Assembly (NCBI RefSeq): GCF_000691525.1
Contig: NZ_JMDW01000002.1
Coordinates: 62,001-126,000 of the forward strand
DNA from: Mycolicibacterium neoaurum ATCC 25795
GTDB taxonomy: Bacteria; Actinomycetota; Actinomycetes; Mycobacteriales; Mycobacteriaceae
Length of the DNA: 64,000 bases
Direction of reading: 5' to 3'
Both the position numbers and the translations under genes were made by a program. This document shows positions 35,699 to 46,138 of the stretch, in pieces. Position 1 is the first letter of the stretch. Every line of letters starts with the position of its first letter. Under the pieces are notes generated by a model, which was not told the origin of the DNA, searched no databases, and worked only from the letters and a program-made list of their open reading frames with translations.

Positions 35699-36163
35699 AT
35701 GGTCGAGACCGAACCGCAGACCGAGGAACTGGCAGGGGAGCTCCAACGTGTGCTCTCCAAGCTGTTCTCGGTGCTGCGCCGTGGCGATAATCGCGGCGCG
35801 GGGAACGCGCCCGGTGCCGACCTGACCCTCGCACAGCTCTCGATCTTGTTGACCTTGCTGGAAAGTGGTCCGATCCGGATGACGGAACTGGCCGCCCACG
35901 AACGGGTTCGTACACCCACCACCACCGTGGCGATCCGGCGGCTGGAGAAGCTGGGTCTGGTCAAGCGTTCGCGTGACCCGTCCGACCTGCGGGCCGTCCT
36001 GGTCGAGGTGACCCCGCGCGGACTGGTACAGCACCGAGAGGCCCTCGAGGCGCGGCGCGCCTTTCTGGGCGGCCTGCTCGCGGGGCTCAGCGCCGAGGAC
36101 AAGGCAACGCTGACAGCGGCGTTGGGCTCACTGGACCGCCTGGCCGACCAGTCCCCGACCTGA
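35699..36163 (+). CDS. MarR-family regulator (Rv0042c homologue)
   Basis: 154 residues. Winged helix with LTLAQLSILLTLLESGPIRM, TELAAHERVRTPTTTVAIRR and KLGLVKRSRDPSDLRAVLVE; the DxRxxxV wing is diagnostic for MarR. It starts 63 bases after the ABC transporter and could regulate it, or it may be independent, since the same gene sits near leuS in M. tuberculosis without the transporter. Its stop almost touches that of the convergent glucosylglycerate hydrolase. The ligand is unknown. Confidence 0.9.
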   Translation: MVETEPQTEELAGELQRVLSKLFSVLRRGDNRGAGNAPGADLTLAQLSILLTLLESGPIRMTELAAHERVRTPTTTVAIRRLEKLGLVKRSRDPSDLRAVLVEVTPRGLVQHREALEARRAFLGGLLAGLSAEDKATLTAALGSLDRLADQSPT

Positions 36164-36164
36164 C

Positions 36165-37505
36165 TCAGCCCAGCCAGTCCAGCACTGCGGCGGCGGTCCA
36201 GGACTGCTGCATGCTGCCCAGCGGCTCACCGGTGAACGGCTCGTAATACTCGGCGAAGGTGCCGTCGCTGGCCTGCCGAAGTCCCTCCTGGCGAAGCGTC
36301 AACGCGCGCTCGGCCCAACCGCGGCGGGCGAAACACCATGAGAACAACCACGTCGTCACCGGCCAGACGGGTCCGCGCCAATACTCCCGCGCGCGGAAGT
36401 CCCGGGAAACCGGTGAGGTGGACGGGATCAGCGAGTACCGCAGGTCCGGGTGGCTGCTGAAGCGCGGACCGTCCAGCAGTCGCAGCAACGCACGTTCCTT
36501 GTCGTGCGGAAGTCCGCCGCACAGCAGCGGGGCGAACTGAGCAATCGTCTCGGTGGCTACCCAGGAGCCGGCACGTACGTCGAAATCCCTTGCGGCACCG
36601 GTTCTTCCTTCGGTGGTTTCGACGACGCCGGCGCGGAAGCGATCGGCCCAGGAATAGAGGTCGCGGATATCCGCCGGAGAACGCCGATGGTCCTCGCCGA
36701 TCTCGGCCAGGACCCGGCAGGCCACCGAGAAGATCGCCGAGACGAAGACGTCCTCCACGGCGAAGCTCATCGTCTTGGCCAGCAGATCGTCGTCGTAGCG
36801 GACGGCCTTCATCTCCTCCAGCAGCCACAGGTAACGGTCGTACTCGGTATCGGACGGACGCTGGGTGGCATCGGTGTTGATCTTGTTGTCCTCGCGCTGA
36901 TACTCCGGCACGTCCCCGGGAATCACGTTGGCATACGAACTGTCCCAGCGCGGTGAGTTGTCCATGCCGGACTCCCACCCGTGATAGAGCGTGATCCGGC
37001 CCCGCTGATCCGGGTCGCGCGCCTCGGCCAGCCACCGGTGCCACCGCACCAGATCACCCCACCGCCGGTCCAGGAAAGACTCGGCCACCGCCCGGGTCGA
37101 GCGGCCGCGTGCCTTGGCGCGGTCCAGGATGCGTTGCACCGCGATGGCGTGCACCGGCGGCTGGGTGATCCCTGAGGTGTGCCGGGTACGCGGGGCGTGG
37201 ACGGCCAGCGCCGAGGTCGCCCAGCGCGCCGGACCCGGGAAGTACCCGTCGACGCCGTTGGCGAACACGATATGCGGGATCATCCCGTTGCCCCACTGGG
37301 CCGAGAGCAGGGTGTCCAGTTCCACGACGGCGCGTTCGACGCTCAGCGGGGCCAGTCCGATGGCCACGAAGGCCGCATCCCAGCTCCACATGTGCGGGTA
37401 GAGCAGAGGGGCCGCGGTGGTCATCACACCGAGGTCGTTTCCGCGCAGCAGATAGGCCGCTCGCGCGGCGAGCTGAGTGGGGGCGAAGCTTGGGTCCGGT
37501 GGCAT
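36165..37505 (-). CDS. ggh: Glucosylglycerate hydrolase (GH63)
   Basis: 446 residues, the same length as the characterised Mycolicibacterium hassiacum enzyme, and the catalytic residues reported there, Asp182 and Glu419, fall at the same numbers here (HGWESGMDNSPRWD and FAEYYEPFTGE). An (alpha/alpha)6 barrel with MWSWDAAFVAIGL, GMIPHIVFANGVDGYFPGP and REYWRGPVWPVTTWLFSW. It hydrolyses glucosylglycerate, a compatible solute stored under nitrogen limitation, to glucose and glycerate when growth resumes. No glucosylglycerate synthesis gene is near. It is convergent with marR and divergent from an SDR gene. Confidence 0.92.
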   Translation of the reverse strand: MPPDPSFAPTQLAARAAYLLRGNDLGVMTTAAPLLYPHMWSWDAAFVAIGLAPLSVERAVVELDTLLSAQWGNGMIPHIVFANGVDGYFPGPARWATSALAVHAPRTRHTSGITQPPVHAIAVQRILDRAKARGRSTRAVAESFLDRRWGDLVRWHRWLAEARDPDQRGRITLYHGWESGMDNSPRWDSSYANVIPGDVPEYQREDNKINTDATQRPSDTEYDRYLWLLEEMKAVRYDDDLLAKTMSFAVEDVFVSAIFSVACRVLAEIGEDHRRSPADIRDLYSWADRFRAGVVETTEGRTGAARDFDVRAGSWVATETIAQFAPLLCGGLPHDKERALLRLLDGPRFSSHPDLRYSLIPSTSPVSRDFRAREYWRGPVWPVTTWLFSWCFARRGWAERALTLRQEGLRQASDGTFAEYYEPFTGEPLGSMQQSWTAAAVLDWLG

Positions 37506-37561
37506 CGCATCAATAATGCGACGCCGCGGCCCGGCGTGCAGGGTCGGTACTGTTTTCTCCT

Positions 37562-38230
37562 GTGCCCACAGCTCTGATCACCGGCGCCGGCGGCGGGATC
37601 GGATCGGCCATCGCCGATGCCCTCGCTCCGACGCACACCCTGCTGCTCGCCGGCCGGCCGTCGACCCGGCTGGACGCCGTCGCCGAGCGGCTCGGGGCTC
37701 CCACCTGGCCCTTGGACCTGACCGATCAGGAGTCCATCGAGTCCGCCGCCGAGGTGCTCGCCGAGCTCGACGTGCTGGTGCACAACGCCGGCGTGCTCTA
37801 CCCCGGACCGGTCGCCGAGTCCACCGCCGAGCAGTGGCGGGCGAGCTTCGAGATCAACGTCACCGGTGCGGTCGCCCTGACCCTGGCTCTGCTTCCGGCG
37901 CTGCGGGCCGCGGGCGGGCACGTCGTGTTCATCAACTCCGGTGCCGGACAGAAGGTCTCGGCCAACATGGCGTCCTATTCGGCGAGCAAGTTCGCGCTCC
38001 GCGCGTTCGCCGACTCGTTGCGGACCGACGAGCCGGCGCTGCGGGTCACCTCGGTGTTCCCCGGGCGCACCGATTCGGAGATGCAGCGCGACCTGGTGGC
38101 CTACGAGGGCAAGACCTACGACCCAGACCGCTTCCTGCGTCCCGCCACGGTGGGACTGCTGGTCGCCCAGGCGGTCAACGCGCCACGGGACGGGCACATC
38201 CACGAGCTCACGGTCCGCCCGAACCCGTGA
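37562..38230 (+). CDS. Short-chain dehydrogenase/reductase
   Basis: 222 residues from GTG 37562 (encoding VPTALITGAGGG). Rossmann fold with cofactor loop TGAGGGIGSA, NAG motif VHNAGVLYPGP and catalytic YSASK preceded by INSGAG. It is a little short for the family because the C-terminus ends soon after the substrate loop (GRTDSEMQRDLVAYEGKTY). The charge pattern after the second strand (AGRPSTRL) suggests NADP(H). Substrate unknown. It is divergent from the glucosylglycerate hydrolase and ends inside a stem-loop shared with the formaldehyde dehydrogenase gene. Confidence 0.88.
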   Translation: MPTALITGAGGGIGSAIADALAPTHTLLLAGRPSTRLDAVAERLGAPTWPLDLTDQESIESAAEVLAELDVLVHNAGVLYPGPVAESTAEQWRASFEINVTGAVALTLALLPALRAAGGHVVFINSGAGQKVSANMASYSASKFALRAFADSLRTDEPALRVTSVFPGRTDSEMQRDLVAYEGKTYDPDRFLRPATVGLLVAQAVNAPRDGHIHELTVRPNP

Positions 38231-38278
38231 TTTCGGCGCGCCCGCGCTCGGTGAGCGAGCGTGAGCGCGCCGAAATCA
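38228..38278. terminator. Bidirectional terminator between SDR and formaldehyde dehydrogenase genes
   Basis: Perfect 14-base arms TGATTTCGGCGCGC (38228-38241, including the SDR stop) and GCGCGCCGAAATCA (38265-38278), with an inner CGCTC / GAGCG stem. It separates two convergent genes. Confidence 0.8.
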
Positions 38279-38285
38279 ACACCCG

Positions 38286-39500
38286 CTAGGCCGGCACCAT
38301 CCCGTGCGGATCGAGCACGAACTTCTGCGCGACCCCCGAATCGAACGCGGCATAGCCATCGGGCGCGTCCTCCAGACCGATCACCGTCGCGTTCACCGCA
38401 TCGGCGATATGCGCCTTGTCGTGCAGGATGCTCATCATCAGGCCGCGGTTGTACTTAAGCACCGGGCACTGGCCGGTGTAGAAGCTGTGGCTCTTGGCCC
38501 AGCCGAGGCCCAGCCGCACCTTCAGCGTGCCGTGCTTGGCGTCATCATCGGTGCCGCCCGGATCACCGGTCACGTACAGACCGGGGATGCCCAGCGATCC
38601 ACCGGCCCTGGTCACGTTCATGATGGAGTTCAGCACGGCGGCGGGCTGCTCACCGGCATCATGGCCGTGCCCGCTCGCCTCGAACCCCACCGCGTCCACC
38701 GCGCAGTCGACCTCGTCGGTGTGCAGGATCTCGGCGATCTGCTCCTCGAGGGTCGCATCGGCGCTGATGTCGACGGTCTCGCAACCGAACGACCGGGCCT
38801 GGGCCAGCCGGTCCGCGTTGAGGTCACCGACGATCACCACCGCCGCACCCAGCAGATGCGCCGAGTACGCGGCGGCCAGCCCGACCGGGCCCGCACCGGC
38901 GACGTAGACCGTCGACCCGGTGGTGACACCGGCGGTCTTGGCGCCGTGATAACCGGTCGGAAAAATGTCCGAGAGCATGGTCAGATCGCGAATCTTGGCA
39001 AGCGCGGCATCGCGATCGGGGAACTTCAGCAGGTTGAAATCCGCGAACGGCACCATCACGTAATCGGCCTGGCCGCCGAGCCAGCCACCCATGTCGACGT
39101 AACCATATGCCGATCCGGCCCGTGCCGGGTTGACGTTCAGACAGATGCCGGTCTGTCCCTCGCGGCAGTTCCGGCATCGTCCGCACGCGATGTTGAAGGG
39201 CACCGAGCAGATATCCCCGACTTCGAGAAACTGTACGTCGGAACCCTTCTCGACGATCTCACCGGTGATCTCGTGACCGAGGGTCTGGCCGACGGGGGCG
39301 GTGGTCCGGCCACGGACCATGTGCTGATCGGAACCACAGATGTTGGTCGACACGCACTTGAGGATGACCGCGTGGTCGGCCTTGCGGCTCATTCCCATCG
39401 CGCTCGCCACCTCGGCGGGCACCTCGAGCTTGGGATAGGGCAGGGTTTCCACGGCCACCTGGCCGGGCCCCTTGTAGACGACGATCCGGTTGTCCGACAT
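38286..39500 (-). CDS. fdhA: Glutathione-independent formaldehyde dehydrogenase
   Basis: 404 residues, medium-chain zinc alcohol dehydrogenase family, matching the Pseudomonas-type enzyme in length. Catalytic zinc ligands in NICGSDQHM and GHEITGEI; the structural zinc lobe CGRCRNCREGQTGIC is complete; NAD loop VYVAGAGPVGLAAAYSAHLL and DCAVDAVGFEASGHG follow. It oxidises formaldehyde (and possibly other aldehydes by dismutation) with tightly bound NAD and needs no thiol cofactor, unlike the mycothiol-dependent enzyme also common in mycobacteria. The start MSDNRIVVYKGPGQ was chosen by family; the longer frame upstream has no support. Confidence 0.9.
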   Translation of the reverse strand: MSDNRIVVYKGPGQVAVETLPYPKLEVPAEVASAMGMSRKADHAVILKCVSTNICGSDQHMVRGRTTAPVGQTLGHEITGEIVEKGSDVQFLEVGDICSVPFNIACGRCRNCREGQTGICLNVNPARAGSAYGYVDMGGWLGGQADYVMVPFADFNLLKFPDRDAALAKIRDLTMLSDIFPTGYHGAKTAGVTTGSTVYVAGAGPVGLAAAYSAHLLGAAVVIVGDLNADRLAQARSFGCETVDISADATLEEQIAEILHTDEVDCAVDAVGFEASGHGHDAGEQPAAVLNSIMNVTRAGGSLGIPGLYVTGDPGGTDDDAKHGTLKVRLGLGWAKSHSFYTGQCPVLKYNRGLMMSILHDKAHIADAVNATVIGLEDAPDGYAAFDSGVAQKFVLDPHGMVPA

Positions 39501-39641
39501 TGCGCGCTCCAAACCGGGCCGCCAATTCGGTAAAGCGTTCTCACAGACGGGATCTCCGCCGCCACGCTGCGGCCCTGTCATCCAGTATCCGCACTCCGGT
39601 ATGCACGAAGCGCCATACGTCGGCAGCTGGGCCGGAAACTA

Positions 39642-39675
39642 GACCAACGGTGGGGGCCGAACCCCACCGTTGGTC
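39642..39675 (-). terminator. leuS terminator
   Basis: Perfect 14-base stem GACCAACGGTGGGG / CCCCACCGTTGGTC with a six-base loop, starting nine bases after the leuS stop; no U-tract. Confidence 0.85.
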
Positions 39676-39683
39676 GGGGTCGC

Positions 39684-42530
39684 TCAGACGACCAGGTTGA
39701 CCAGCTTGCCGGGAACCACGACGACCTTCTTGGGCGTGGCCCCGTCGAGGAAGGCCAGCACCTTCTCGTCGGCGCGCGCGGCCGCTTCCAAGGCCGCCCT
39801 GTCCGCATCGGCGGCAACCGTGATCTTGCCGCGCACCTTGCCGTTGACCTGGACCGGCAATTCGATGGTGTCGTCGACCAGATAACGCTCGTCGGCTTCG
39901 GGGAACGGTCCGTGCGCCAGCGATGCGTCGTGGCCCAATCTCCGCCACAATTCCTCGGCCAGGTGCGGGGCCAACGGGGCGACCATCAACACCAGCGGCT
40001 CGATGGCCGCCCGCGCCGTCACCGCCGCCTTGGTGATGTGGTTGGTGTACTCGATCAGCTTGGCTGCCGCCGTGTTGTTGCGCAGTGCCGCATAGTCATC
40101 GGCCACACCGGCGATGGTCCTGTGCAGCGCGCGCAGGGTCTCATCGCCGACCTGCTCGTCAGTGACCCGCACCGCACCGGTGGTCTCGTCGATGACGGCC
40201 CGCCACACCCGCTGCAGGAACCGGTGCGCCCCGACGACATCCTTGGTCGCCCACGGCCGCGAGGCCTCCAGCGGTCCCATCGACATCTCGTAGACGCGCA
40301 AGGTGTCGGCGCCGTACTCGTCGCAGATCTCGTCCGGGGACACCGAGTTCTTCAGCGATTTGCCGATCTTGCCGAACTCCTGGTTGACCTCGATCTCCCC
40401 CTCGGGGGCCGGGTAGAAGAACTTGCCGTCACGTTCGACGACCTCGGCCGCGGGTACATAGGAACCGCGGGCATCGGTATAGGCGAACGCCTGGATATAG
40501 CCCTGGTTGACCAGGCGACGGTATGGCTCGGACGAACTGACGTGGCCGAGATCGAACAGCACCTTGTGCCAGAACCGGGAGTACAGCAGATGCAGCACCG
40601 CATGCTCGACACCACCGACGTACAGGTCCACCCCGCCGGGATCCTGTGGCCCGTGGATCTCGGGCCGCGGTCCCATCCAGTAGGCCTCGTTCTCCTTGGC
40701 GCAGAACGCTTCCGAGTTGTGCGGGTCGGCATAGCGCAGCTCGTACCACGAGCTGCCCGCCCACTGCGGCATGACATTGGTGTCGCGAGTATAGGCCTGC
40801 AACCCGTCGCCGAGATCGAGGTCGACGTGCACCCATTCGGTGGCCTTGCCCAGCGGGGGCGAGGGTTCACTGTCGGCATCGTCGGGGTCGAACATCACCG
40901 GCGCGTAATCCTGGATATCCGGAAGTTCAACAGGCAGAGCCGATTCCGGTAGCGGGTGGGCCCGGCCATCGGCGTCGTAGACGATGGGGAACGGTTCACC
41001 CCAGTACCGCTGCCGCGCGAACAGCCAATCCCGCAGCTTGTACTCGACCCGCGCCCGGCCGGTGCCGTCGGCTTCGAGCCGGGCGATGATCGCCTCCTTT
41101 GCCGCCGCGACCGTCAACCCGTCCAACTCACCGGAGTTCACCATCACACCGTCGCCGCTGTAGGCCGCCTCGGCGATATCGCCACCCGAGACAACCTCGA
41201 TGATGGGCAGCCCGAACGCGTTCGCGAACTCCCAGTCGCGCTGATCACCACTGGGCACCGCCATGATCGCACCGGTGCCGTAGCCGGCCAGCACGTAATC
41301 GGCGATGAAGACCGGAACCTGTTGACCGTTCACCGGATTGGTGGCATACGACCCGGTGAACACACCGGTCTTGGTCTTGTTCTCCTGGCGCTCCAGGTCG
41401 GACTTGGCCGCGATATCGGACCGGTAGGCCGCGATGGCCTCGGCCGGGGTTGCGCCGCCGTAGGTCCAACGCTCGTCGGTGCCGTCCGGCCAGGCGGCGG
41501 CGGTCAGCGCGTCGACCAGCTCGTGTTCGGGAGCCAGCACCATGTACGTCGCGCCGTAGAGGGTGTCGGGCCGGGTGGTGAACACCTCGATGGCACCGGC
41601 GGCCGTGCCGAACCGGACCTGGGCTCCGACGGAGCGGCCGATCCAGTTGCGCTGCATGGCCTTGACCTTGTCTGGCCAGTCCAGCACATCCAGGTCGTCG
41701 AGCAGCCGATCGGAGTAGGCGGTGATGCGCATCATCCACTGCCGCAGCCGCTTCCGGAACACCGGGAAGTTGCCGCGGTCGCTGCGTCCGTCGGAGGTGA
41801 CCTCTTCGTTGGCCAGCACCGTGCCCAACCCCGGGCACCAGTTGACCACCGAGTCGGCGCGGTAGACCAGTCGGTAGCCGTCGATGACATCGGCGCGCTC
41901 GGCTTTGGTCAGGTCCGCCCAGGCCCGACCATCGGGCAGCGCCCGGGTGCCGTCGGCGAACTCGTCGACCAGCTCCTCGATGCGGCGCGCACGCTTGAGC
42001 TCGGGGTCGAACCAGGCGTTGTAGATCTGCAGGAAGATCCACTGCGTCCACTTGTAGAAGTCCACATCGGTGGTGGAGAAGCTGCGCCGCGAGTCGTGGC
42101 CCAGGCCGAGGCGGCCCAGCTGGCGGCGGAAGTTGACGATATTGGCCTCGGTACGGGTGCGCGGATGCGTGCCGGTCTGCACCGCATACTGCTCGGCGGG
42201 CAGTCCGAAGGCATCAAAACCTAAGGCGTGCAGGACATTTCGGCCGGTCATCCGGAAGTAGCGGGCGTAGACGTCGGTGGCGATATAGCCGAGCGGGTGC
42301 CCGACATGCAGGCCGTCCCCGGATGGGTAGGGAAACATGTCCTGGACGAACATCTTGTCCGCCGGAACGGCCGACCCATCGGTGGGTGCCAGCGATCCCA
42401 CCGGGTTGGGCACGTGGAAGGTGCCCAGACGCTGCCAGCGCTGTTGCCAGGCCAGCTCGATATCACCGGCCAGCGCGGCGGAGTAGCGGTGCTGCGGTGC
42501 GTCGGCAGGGTCGACGGAGGGATCTGTCAC
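39684..42530 (-). CDS. leuS: Leucyl-tRNA synthetase
   Basis: 948 residues from GTG 42530 (encoding [18 protein letters not shown]), close to the 969 of M. tuberculosis. Class I synthetase: HIGH-type motif HVGHP at residues 75-79, editing domain in the middle ([37 protein letters not shown]), KMSKS-type KIGKSLKN, and the C-terminal anticodon-binding and tail domain. It attaches leucine to tRNA-Leu and edits mischarged tRNA. A longer open frame continues upstream into the LpqN-family gene on the other strand but has no family similarity there. Transcribed alone, with a strong terminator. Confidence 0.97.
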   Translation of the reverse strand: MTDPSVDPADAPQHRYSAALAGDIELAWQQRWQRLGTFHVPNPVGSLAPTDGSAVPADKMFVQDMFPYPSGDGLHVGHPLGYIATDVYARYFRMTGRNVLHALGFDAFGLPAEQYAVQTGTHPRTRTEANIVNFRRQLGRLGLGHDSRRSFSTTDVDFYKWTQWIFLQIYNAWFDPELKRARRIEELVDEFADGTRALPDGRAWADLTKAERADVIDGYRLVYRADSVVNWCPGLGTVLANEEVTSDGRSDRGNFPVFRKRLRQWMMRITAYSDRLLDDLDVLDWPDKVKAMQRNWIGRSVGAQVRFGTAAGAIEVFTTRPDTLYGATYMVLAPEHELVDALTAAAWPDGTDERWTYGGATPAEAIAAYRSDIAAKSDLERQENKTKTGVFTGSYATNPVNGQQVPVFIADYVLAGYGTGAIMAVPSGDQRDWEFANAFGLPIIEVVSGGDIAEAAYSGDGVMVNSGELDGLTVAAAKEAIIARLEADGTGRARVEYKLRDWLFARQRYWGEPFPIVYDADGRAHPLPESALPVELPDIQDYAPVMFDPDDADSEPSPPLGKATEWVHVDLDLGDGLQAYTRDTNVMPQWAGSSWYELRYADPHNSEAFCAKENEAYWMGPRPEIHGPQDPGGVDLYVGGVEHAVLHLLYSRFWHKVLFDLGHVSSSEPYRRLVNQGYIQAFAYTDARGSYVPAAEVVERDGKFFYPAPEGEIEVNQEFGKIGKSLKNSVSPDEICDEYGADTLRVYEMSMGPLEASRPWATKDVVGAHRFLQRVWRAVIDETTGAVRVTDEQVGDETLRALHRTIAGVADDYAALRNNTAAAKLIEYTNHITKAAVTARAAIEPLVLMVAPLAPHLAEELWRRLGHDASLAHGPFPEADERYLVDDTIELPVQVNGKVRGKITVAADADRAALEAAARADEKVLAFLDGATPKKVVVVPGKLVNLVV

Positions 42531-42729
42531 GTCGAACAGGGTATAAGCGCCGCTCGCGTGCCCTTCGGCCACGGGTTGATAAAGGTTGCGTTGCAGGGTG
42601 GTCAGAACCCGGTTGCAGCTCGGTCCCGACGCTGTCGGATGCCCCGCCGACATGGTTACAGTCGGCCCCTGACCCGCCGGAATCCAATTCCCGCCACGCA
42701 CCGAACGACCCGGAAGGACCGACGTCAGG

Positions 42730-43731
42730 ATGAACGAGCACGCGCGCCGCTGGCGGATTGTCATCGCCGGGACCGCAGCCGGCCTCGCCGGCGCGGTGAG
42801 CCTGGCCACCCCCGCGAGCGCCGAGCCGCTGCCCCCTCATCCCGTGCCGCCCGCCCCGGTCACCGTCACCCAGACCGTCACCGTCGCGCCGCAAGCCGCA
42901 CCGCTGATCCCGGCTGCTGCCGCTCCCGCCCAGCCGATCGCGGCGGGCAGCCCGGTCGCCCCGGCCGCCGTCCCCGCTGTTCCGGCAGCCCCAGGTGTGC
43001 CTGGTGCCGCCCCGCAGCTCGGCGCGGCGACCAGCACCGCGGCCACCCCGCGACCGGTATCGGTGCCGCTGACGCCGAATCCGGCCGGCACCATCCGTGA
43101 CTACCTGACCAGCCAGAACGTGACGCTGGAGCCCCAGACCCCTGCCGGGTTCACCGCGCTGAACATCGTGCTGCCCCGGCCGACCGGCTGGACCCAGGTG
43201 CCCGATCCCAACGTCCCCGATGCCTTCGCCGTCATCGCCGACCGGGTCGGCGGCGACGGGCTGTACAGCAACAACGCCCAGGTGGTCGTGTACAAGCTCG
43301 TCGGGAACTTCGACCAGCGCGAAGCGATCCGGCACGGCTTCGTCGACAGCCAACAGCTCACGGCGTGGCGGGCAACCGGTGGATCGATCGCCGAGGTGGC
43401 CGGTGTGCCGACGTCGATCATCGAGGGCACCTACCGCGAGAACAACATGACCCTGAACACCTCGCGACGCCACATCATCGCGACCTCGGGAGCCGATCGC
43501 TACCTGGTATCGCTGTCGGTCACCACATCCGAATCGCAATCCGTGGCCGCCGCGGACGCCACCGACGCGATCATCAATGGCTTCCGGGTCTCCGCACCCG
43601 CACCCGCAGCCCCCGCTCCCGGTGCTGCCGCGGCACCCGCGGCCGCGGCACCGGTTGTCCCCGCGCCCGTCGCGGTCGCGCCCGCCGCCATCCCGGTAAG
43701 CCTCGGGACCGGGCCGGTCGTCCCCAACTAA
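42730..43731 (+). CDS. LpqN/LpqT-family secreted Pro/Ala-rich protein (Mtc28 homologue)
   Basis: 333 residues. Signal peptide [20 protein letters not shown] with cleavage at ASA-EP. A Pro/Ala/Val-rich low-complexity region runs to about residue 115; the folded LpqN-type domain is about 118-290 ([60 protein letters not shown]); a second Ala/Pro tail ends the protein. The homologue Rv0040c is a secreted proline-rich antigen. No lipobox, so it is secreted and not a lipoprotein. It is divergent from leuS, as expected for this locus. A biochemical role is not established. Confidence 0.9.
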   Translation: MNEHARRWRIVIAGTAAGLAGAVSLATPASAEPLPPHPVPPAPVTVTQTVTVAPQAAPLIPAAAAPAQPIAAGSPVAPAAVPAVPAAPGVPGAAPQLGAATSTAATPRPVSVPLTPNPAGTIRDYLTSQNVTLEPQTPAGFTALNIVLPRPTGWTQVPDPNVPDAFAVIADRVGGDGLYSNNAQVVVYKLVGNFDQREAIRHGFVDSQQLTAWRATGGSIAEVAGVPTSIIEGTYRENNMTLNTSRRHIIATSGADRYLVSLSVTTSESQSVAAADATDAIINGFRVSAPAPAAPAPGAAAAPAAAAPVVPAPVAVAPAAIPVSLGTGPVVPN

Positions 43732-43764
43732 CACCGAAGCGTCTCCGCCTCGTATCCTGAAGCC

Positions 43765-44121
43765 ATGCTTGTTGCCGCGGTCCTCTGCCTGGTCGTGGCC
43801 GTCGCCACCGCCGGCGCGGCTGTGTGGTCCTTGAAGCAACCCTTCGCCGACGATCCCGTTCGTCAGGTGTTGCGTGCAGTGGCGCCGACACAGTTCGCCG
43901 CCGCGGCGATGCTCGCGGCCGGTGGTGCGGTGGCGCTCGCCGCGCCGACCATGGCCATGCTGTTGCTGCCCGTGTGTGTCATCGGAGCGATCGGGACGGT
44001 CGCCGCGGGTTGCTGGCAGGGCGCCAAAGTGGTGGCCCGCAAGGAGGCCGCCCAGGCCGCTGCCCGCGACGCCGGTGGGGGTTGCGGCGGTTCGTGCGCC
44101 TCGTGCACGCTCTCGTGCTGA
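43765..44121 (+). CDS. Small membrane protein with Cys-rich tail (Rv0039c homologue)
   Basis: 118 residues. Three likely membrane segments (MLVAAVLCLVVAVATAGAAV, FAAAAMLAAGGAVALAAPTM, LLLPVCVIGAIGTVAAGCW) and a basic C-terminal helix (GAKVVARKEAAQAAARDAGG) that ends with four cysteines, C107, C111, C114 and C118, in CGGSCASCTLSC. This tail could bind a metal or iron-sulfur cluster, or be disulphide-bonded. The gene lies 33 bases after the LpqN-family gene and is probably co-transcribed. No function is known. Confidence 0.82.
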   Translation: MLVAAVLCLVVAVATAGAAVWSLKQPFADDPVRQVLRAVAPTQFAAAAMLAAGGAVALAAPTMAMLLLPVCVIGAIGTVAAGCWQGAKVVARKEAAQAAARDAGGGCGGSCASCTLSC

Positions 44122-44132
44122 GCGCCGTCAGC

Positions 44133-44738
44133 TCAGTTCCGGCTCAGGTCGATCGGGTGGGTCGCGAGCATCGCCAGCGGTAGCGGTTGACGACGCAGCA
44201 CCCGGGACCAGAGATCGACCCGCGGTTCGGCGAGCACATCCGAGGGCAACGCCGAAAGCACGATCCAGTCGTCGCGCTCGATCTCACCCTCGAGCTGCCC
44301 GACGGTCCAGCCCGAGTACCCGGCGAAGATCCGCACACCCTCGACCACCGCCGCGATGTCCTCCGGATCGGAGTCCAGATCGACCATGCAGACCCGACCC
44401 TGGACGTGGCGCAGTCCGGGCACCCCGGTGATGTCGACGCCGACCCGGACGGTGGCCAGGCACAACGCCGAATCCCGCTTCACCGGGCCACCGACGAACA
44501 TCGTCTTGGGTTTGATCGCCAGCCCGGCCCACTGCGGCAGGACGTTGTAGACCGCGGTCTCGCTCGGCCTGTTAAGCACCACACCCAGCGTGCCGCCCTC
44601 GTTGTGTTCGACGATGTAGATGACGGTGCGACGGAATGTCGGTTCCAGCAGGTCGGTTTCGGCCAGCAGCAGCGTCCCCGCCCGCACCCGCGGTGCCGTC
44701 GGCGTCGGGTAATCCTCCGGTTCGTCGGGATGCGCCAT
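44133..44738 (-). CDS. YqgE/AlgH family protein, UPF0301 (Rv0038 homologue)
   Basis: 201 residues. Conserved signature [24 protein letters not shown] segment near the N-terminus (here preceded by [11 protein letters not shown]), then [27 protein letters not shown] and [20 protein letters not shown]; a nearly full-length family member. The family fold is solved but the function remains uncertain; links to transcription control of alginate genes (AlgH) do not apply here. No signal peptide. It is convergent with the Cys-tailed membrane protein gene and divergent from the MFS gene. Confidence 0.92.
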   Translation of the reverse strand: MAHPDEPEDYPTPTAPRVRAGTLLLAETDLLEPTFRRTVIYIVEHNEGGTLGVVLNRPSETAVYNVLPQWAGLAIKPKTMFVGGPVKRDSALCLATVRVGVDITGVPGLRHVQGRVCMVDLDSDPEDIAAVVEGVRIFAGYSGWTVGQLEGEIERDDWIVLSALPSDVLAEPRVDLWSRVLRRQPLPLAMLATHPIDLSRN

Positions 44739-44842
44739 CGGTCAATCATGTCACCAGCACGGCGCCATGCTCACCGGCTCGCCGAGATATTTGTAGGGTG
44801 GATCGGGGTCATAACTCGCCGGCCCGGACAGGACCCGATCTG

Positions 44843-46129
44843 ATGACTGACACCGGCACTCCCGGGGGCACATGGCACACGGTGCGCGGGCTGCCCGAAT
44901 TCCGGCGGCTGCTCGAATTGCGGGCGGTCAGCCAGTTCGGGGACGGGTTGTTCCAGGCCGGACTGGCCGGCGCATTGCTGTTCAACCCGGAGCGCGCCGC
45001 ACATCCGTGGGCCATCGCCGGAGCGTTCGCGGTGCTGTTCCTGCCCTACTCAGCACTCGGGCCGTTCGCCGGGGCACTGTTGGACCGCTGGGACCGCCGA
45101 ACCGTGCTCATCGGCGCCAATGCCGGACGGCTGCTGCTGATGCTCGCCGTCGGCGCGGCCTTGGCCGTCAGCTCGGGTGATCTGACGCTGTTGGCCGGTG
45201 CGCTGATCGTCAACGGGTTCACCCGGTTCGTCTCGTCCGGGCTTTCCGCGGCGCTACCGCACGTGGTGCCCCGCGATCACGTGTTGACCATGAATTCGGT
45301 GGCCACCGCGACGGGCGCGCTGGCGACCTTCCTCGGCGCCAACTTCATGTTGTTGCCGCGCTGGTTGCTCGGTGCCGATGATGGTGGCGCCGCGGCGGTG
45401 ATCTTCTTGGCCGCCATCCCGGTGGCGTTGGCCCTGGTGCTGTCGGTGCGGTTCGCTCCGCGCGCCCTTGGTCCGGACGACAGCGCCCGCGCGGTGCACG
45501 GTTCGGTGGCCTATGCGGTGTCCACCGGGTGGGTGCACGGCGCCAGGACCGTCGCCGCCGTGCCCACCGTCGCGGCGACCCTGAGCGGGTTGGCCGCCCA
45601 CCGGATGGTGTTCGGGATCAACACCCTGCTGGTGTTGGTGATGGTGCGCCATAGCGGCGATCAGGAGGTCGCCGGTCTCGGCCTCGGCACCGCGGTACTG
45701 TTCGTCGCCGCGACGGGTACCGGATCGTTTCTGGCCACCGTGCTGACGCCCGCCGCGGTCGGGCGGTGGGGTCGTTACCGCACGGCCAACGGTGCCCTGG
45801 TGCTCGCGACGCTCATTCAGCTGCTGGCCGCCTGGCTGTACATGCCCGTGATGATCGCCTGCGGGTTCGTCCTCGGCGCCGCCGGGCAGGTGGTGAAGTT
45901 GTGCGCGGACAGCGCGATGCAGATCGACGTCGACGATGCGTTGCGCGGCCATGTGTTCACGGTGCAGGACGCGCTGTTCTGGGTGACCTTCGTCGCGGCG
46001 ATCGCATTGGCGGCGGCGCTCATCCCGACCGACGGCCGGTCGGTTCCCCTGGTGCTCCTCGGGTCCGCGCTCTACCTGGTGGGTTTGGCCGCACACGCCC
46101 GCCTCGGCAGGCGGACCCGGCCGGTCTAG
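44843..46129 (+). CDS. MFS transporter (Rv0037c homologue)
   Basis: 428 residues from ATG 44843 ([14 protein letters not shown]). Twelve membrane helices with the MFS loop 2-3 motif as [20 protein letters not shown]. The sequence before this start belongs to the divergent YqgE leader. It resembles macrolide-type efflux MFS proteins, so small-molecule export is likely, but no substrate can be named. It ends ten bases before the DinB-like gene on the same strand, so the two probably form one transcript. Confidence 0.88.
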   Translation: MTDTGTPGGTWHTVRGLPEFRRLLELRAVSQFGDGLFQAGLAGALLFNPERAAHPWAIAGAFAVLFLPYSALGPFAGALLDRWDRRTVLIGANAGRLLLMLAVGAALAVSSGDLTLLAGALIVNGFTRFVSSGLSAALPHVVPRDHVLTMNSVATATGALATFLGANFMLLPRWLLGADDGGAAAVIFLAAIPVALALVLSVRFAPRALGPDDSARAVHGSVAYAVSTGWVHGARTVAAVPTVAATLSGLAAHRMVFGINTLLVLVMVRHSGDQEVAGLGLGTAVLFVAATGTGSFLATVLTPAAVGRWGRYRTANGALVLATLIQLLAAWLYMPVMIACGFVLGAAGQVVKLCADSAMQIDVDDALRGHVFTVQDALFWVTFVAAIALAAALIPTDGRSVPLVLLGSALYLVGLAAHARLGRRTRPV

Positions 46130-46138
46130 AGTTCAGCC

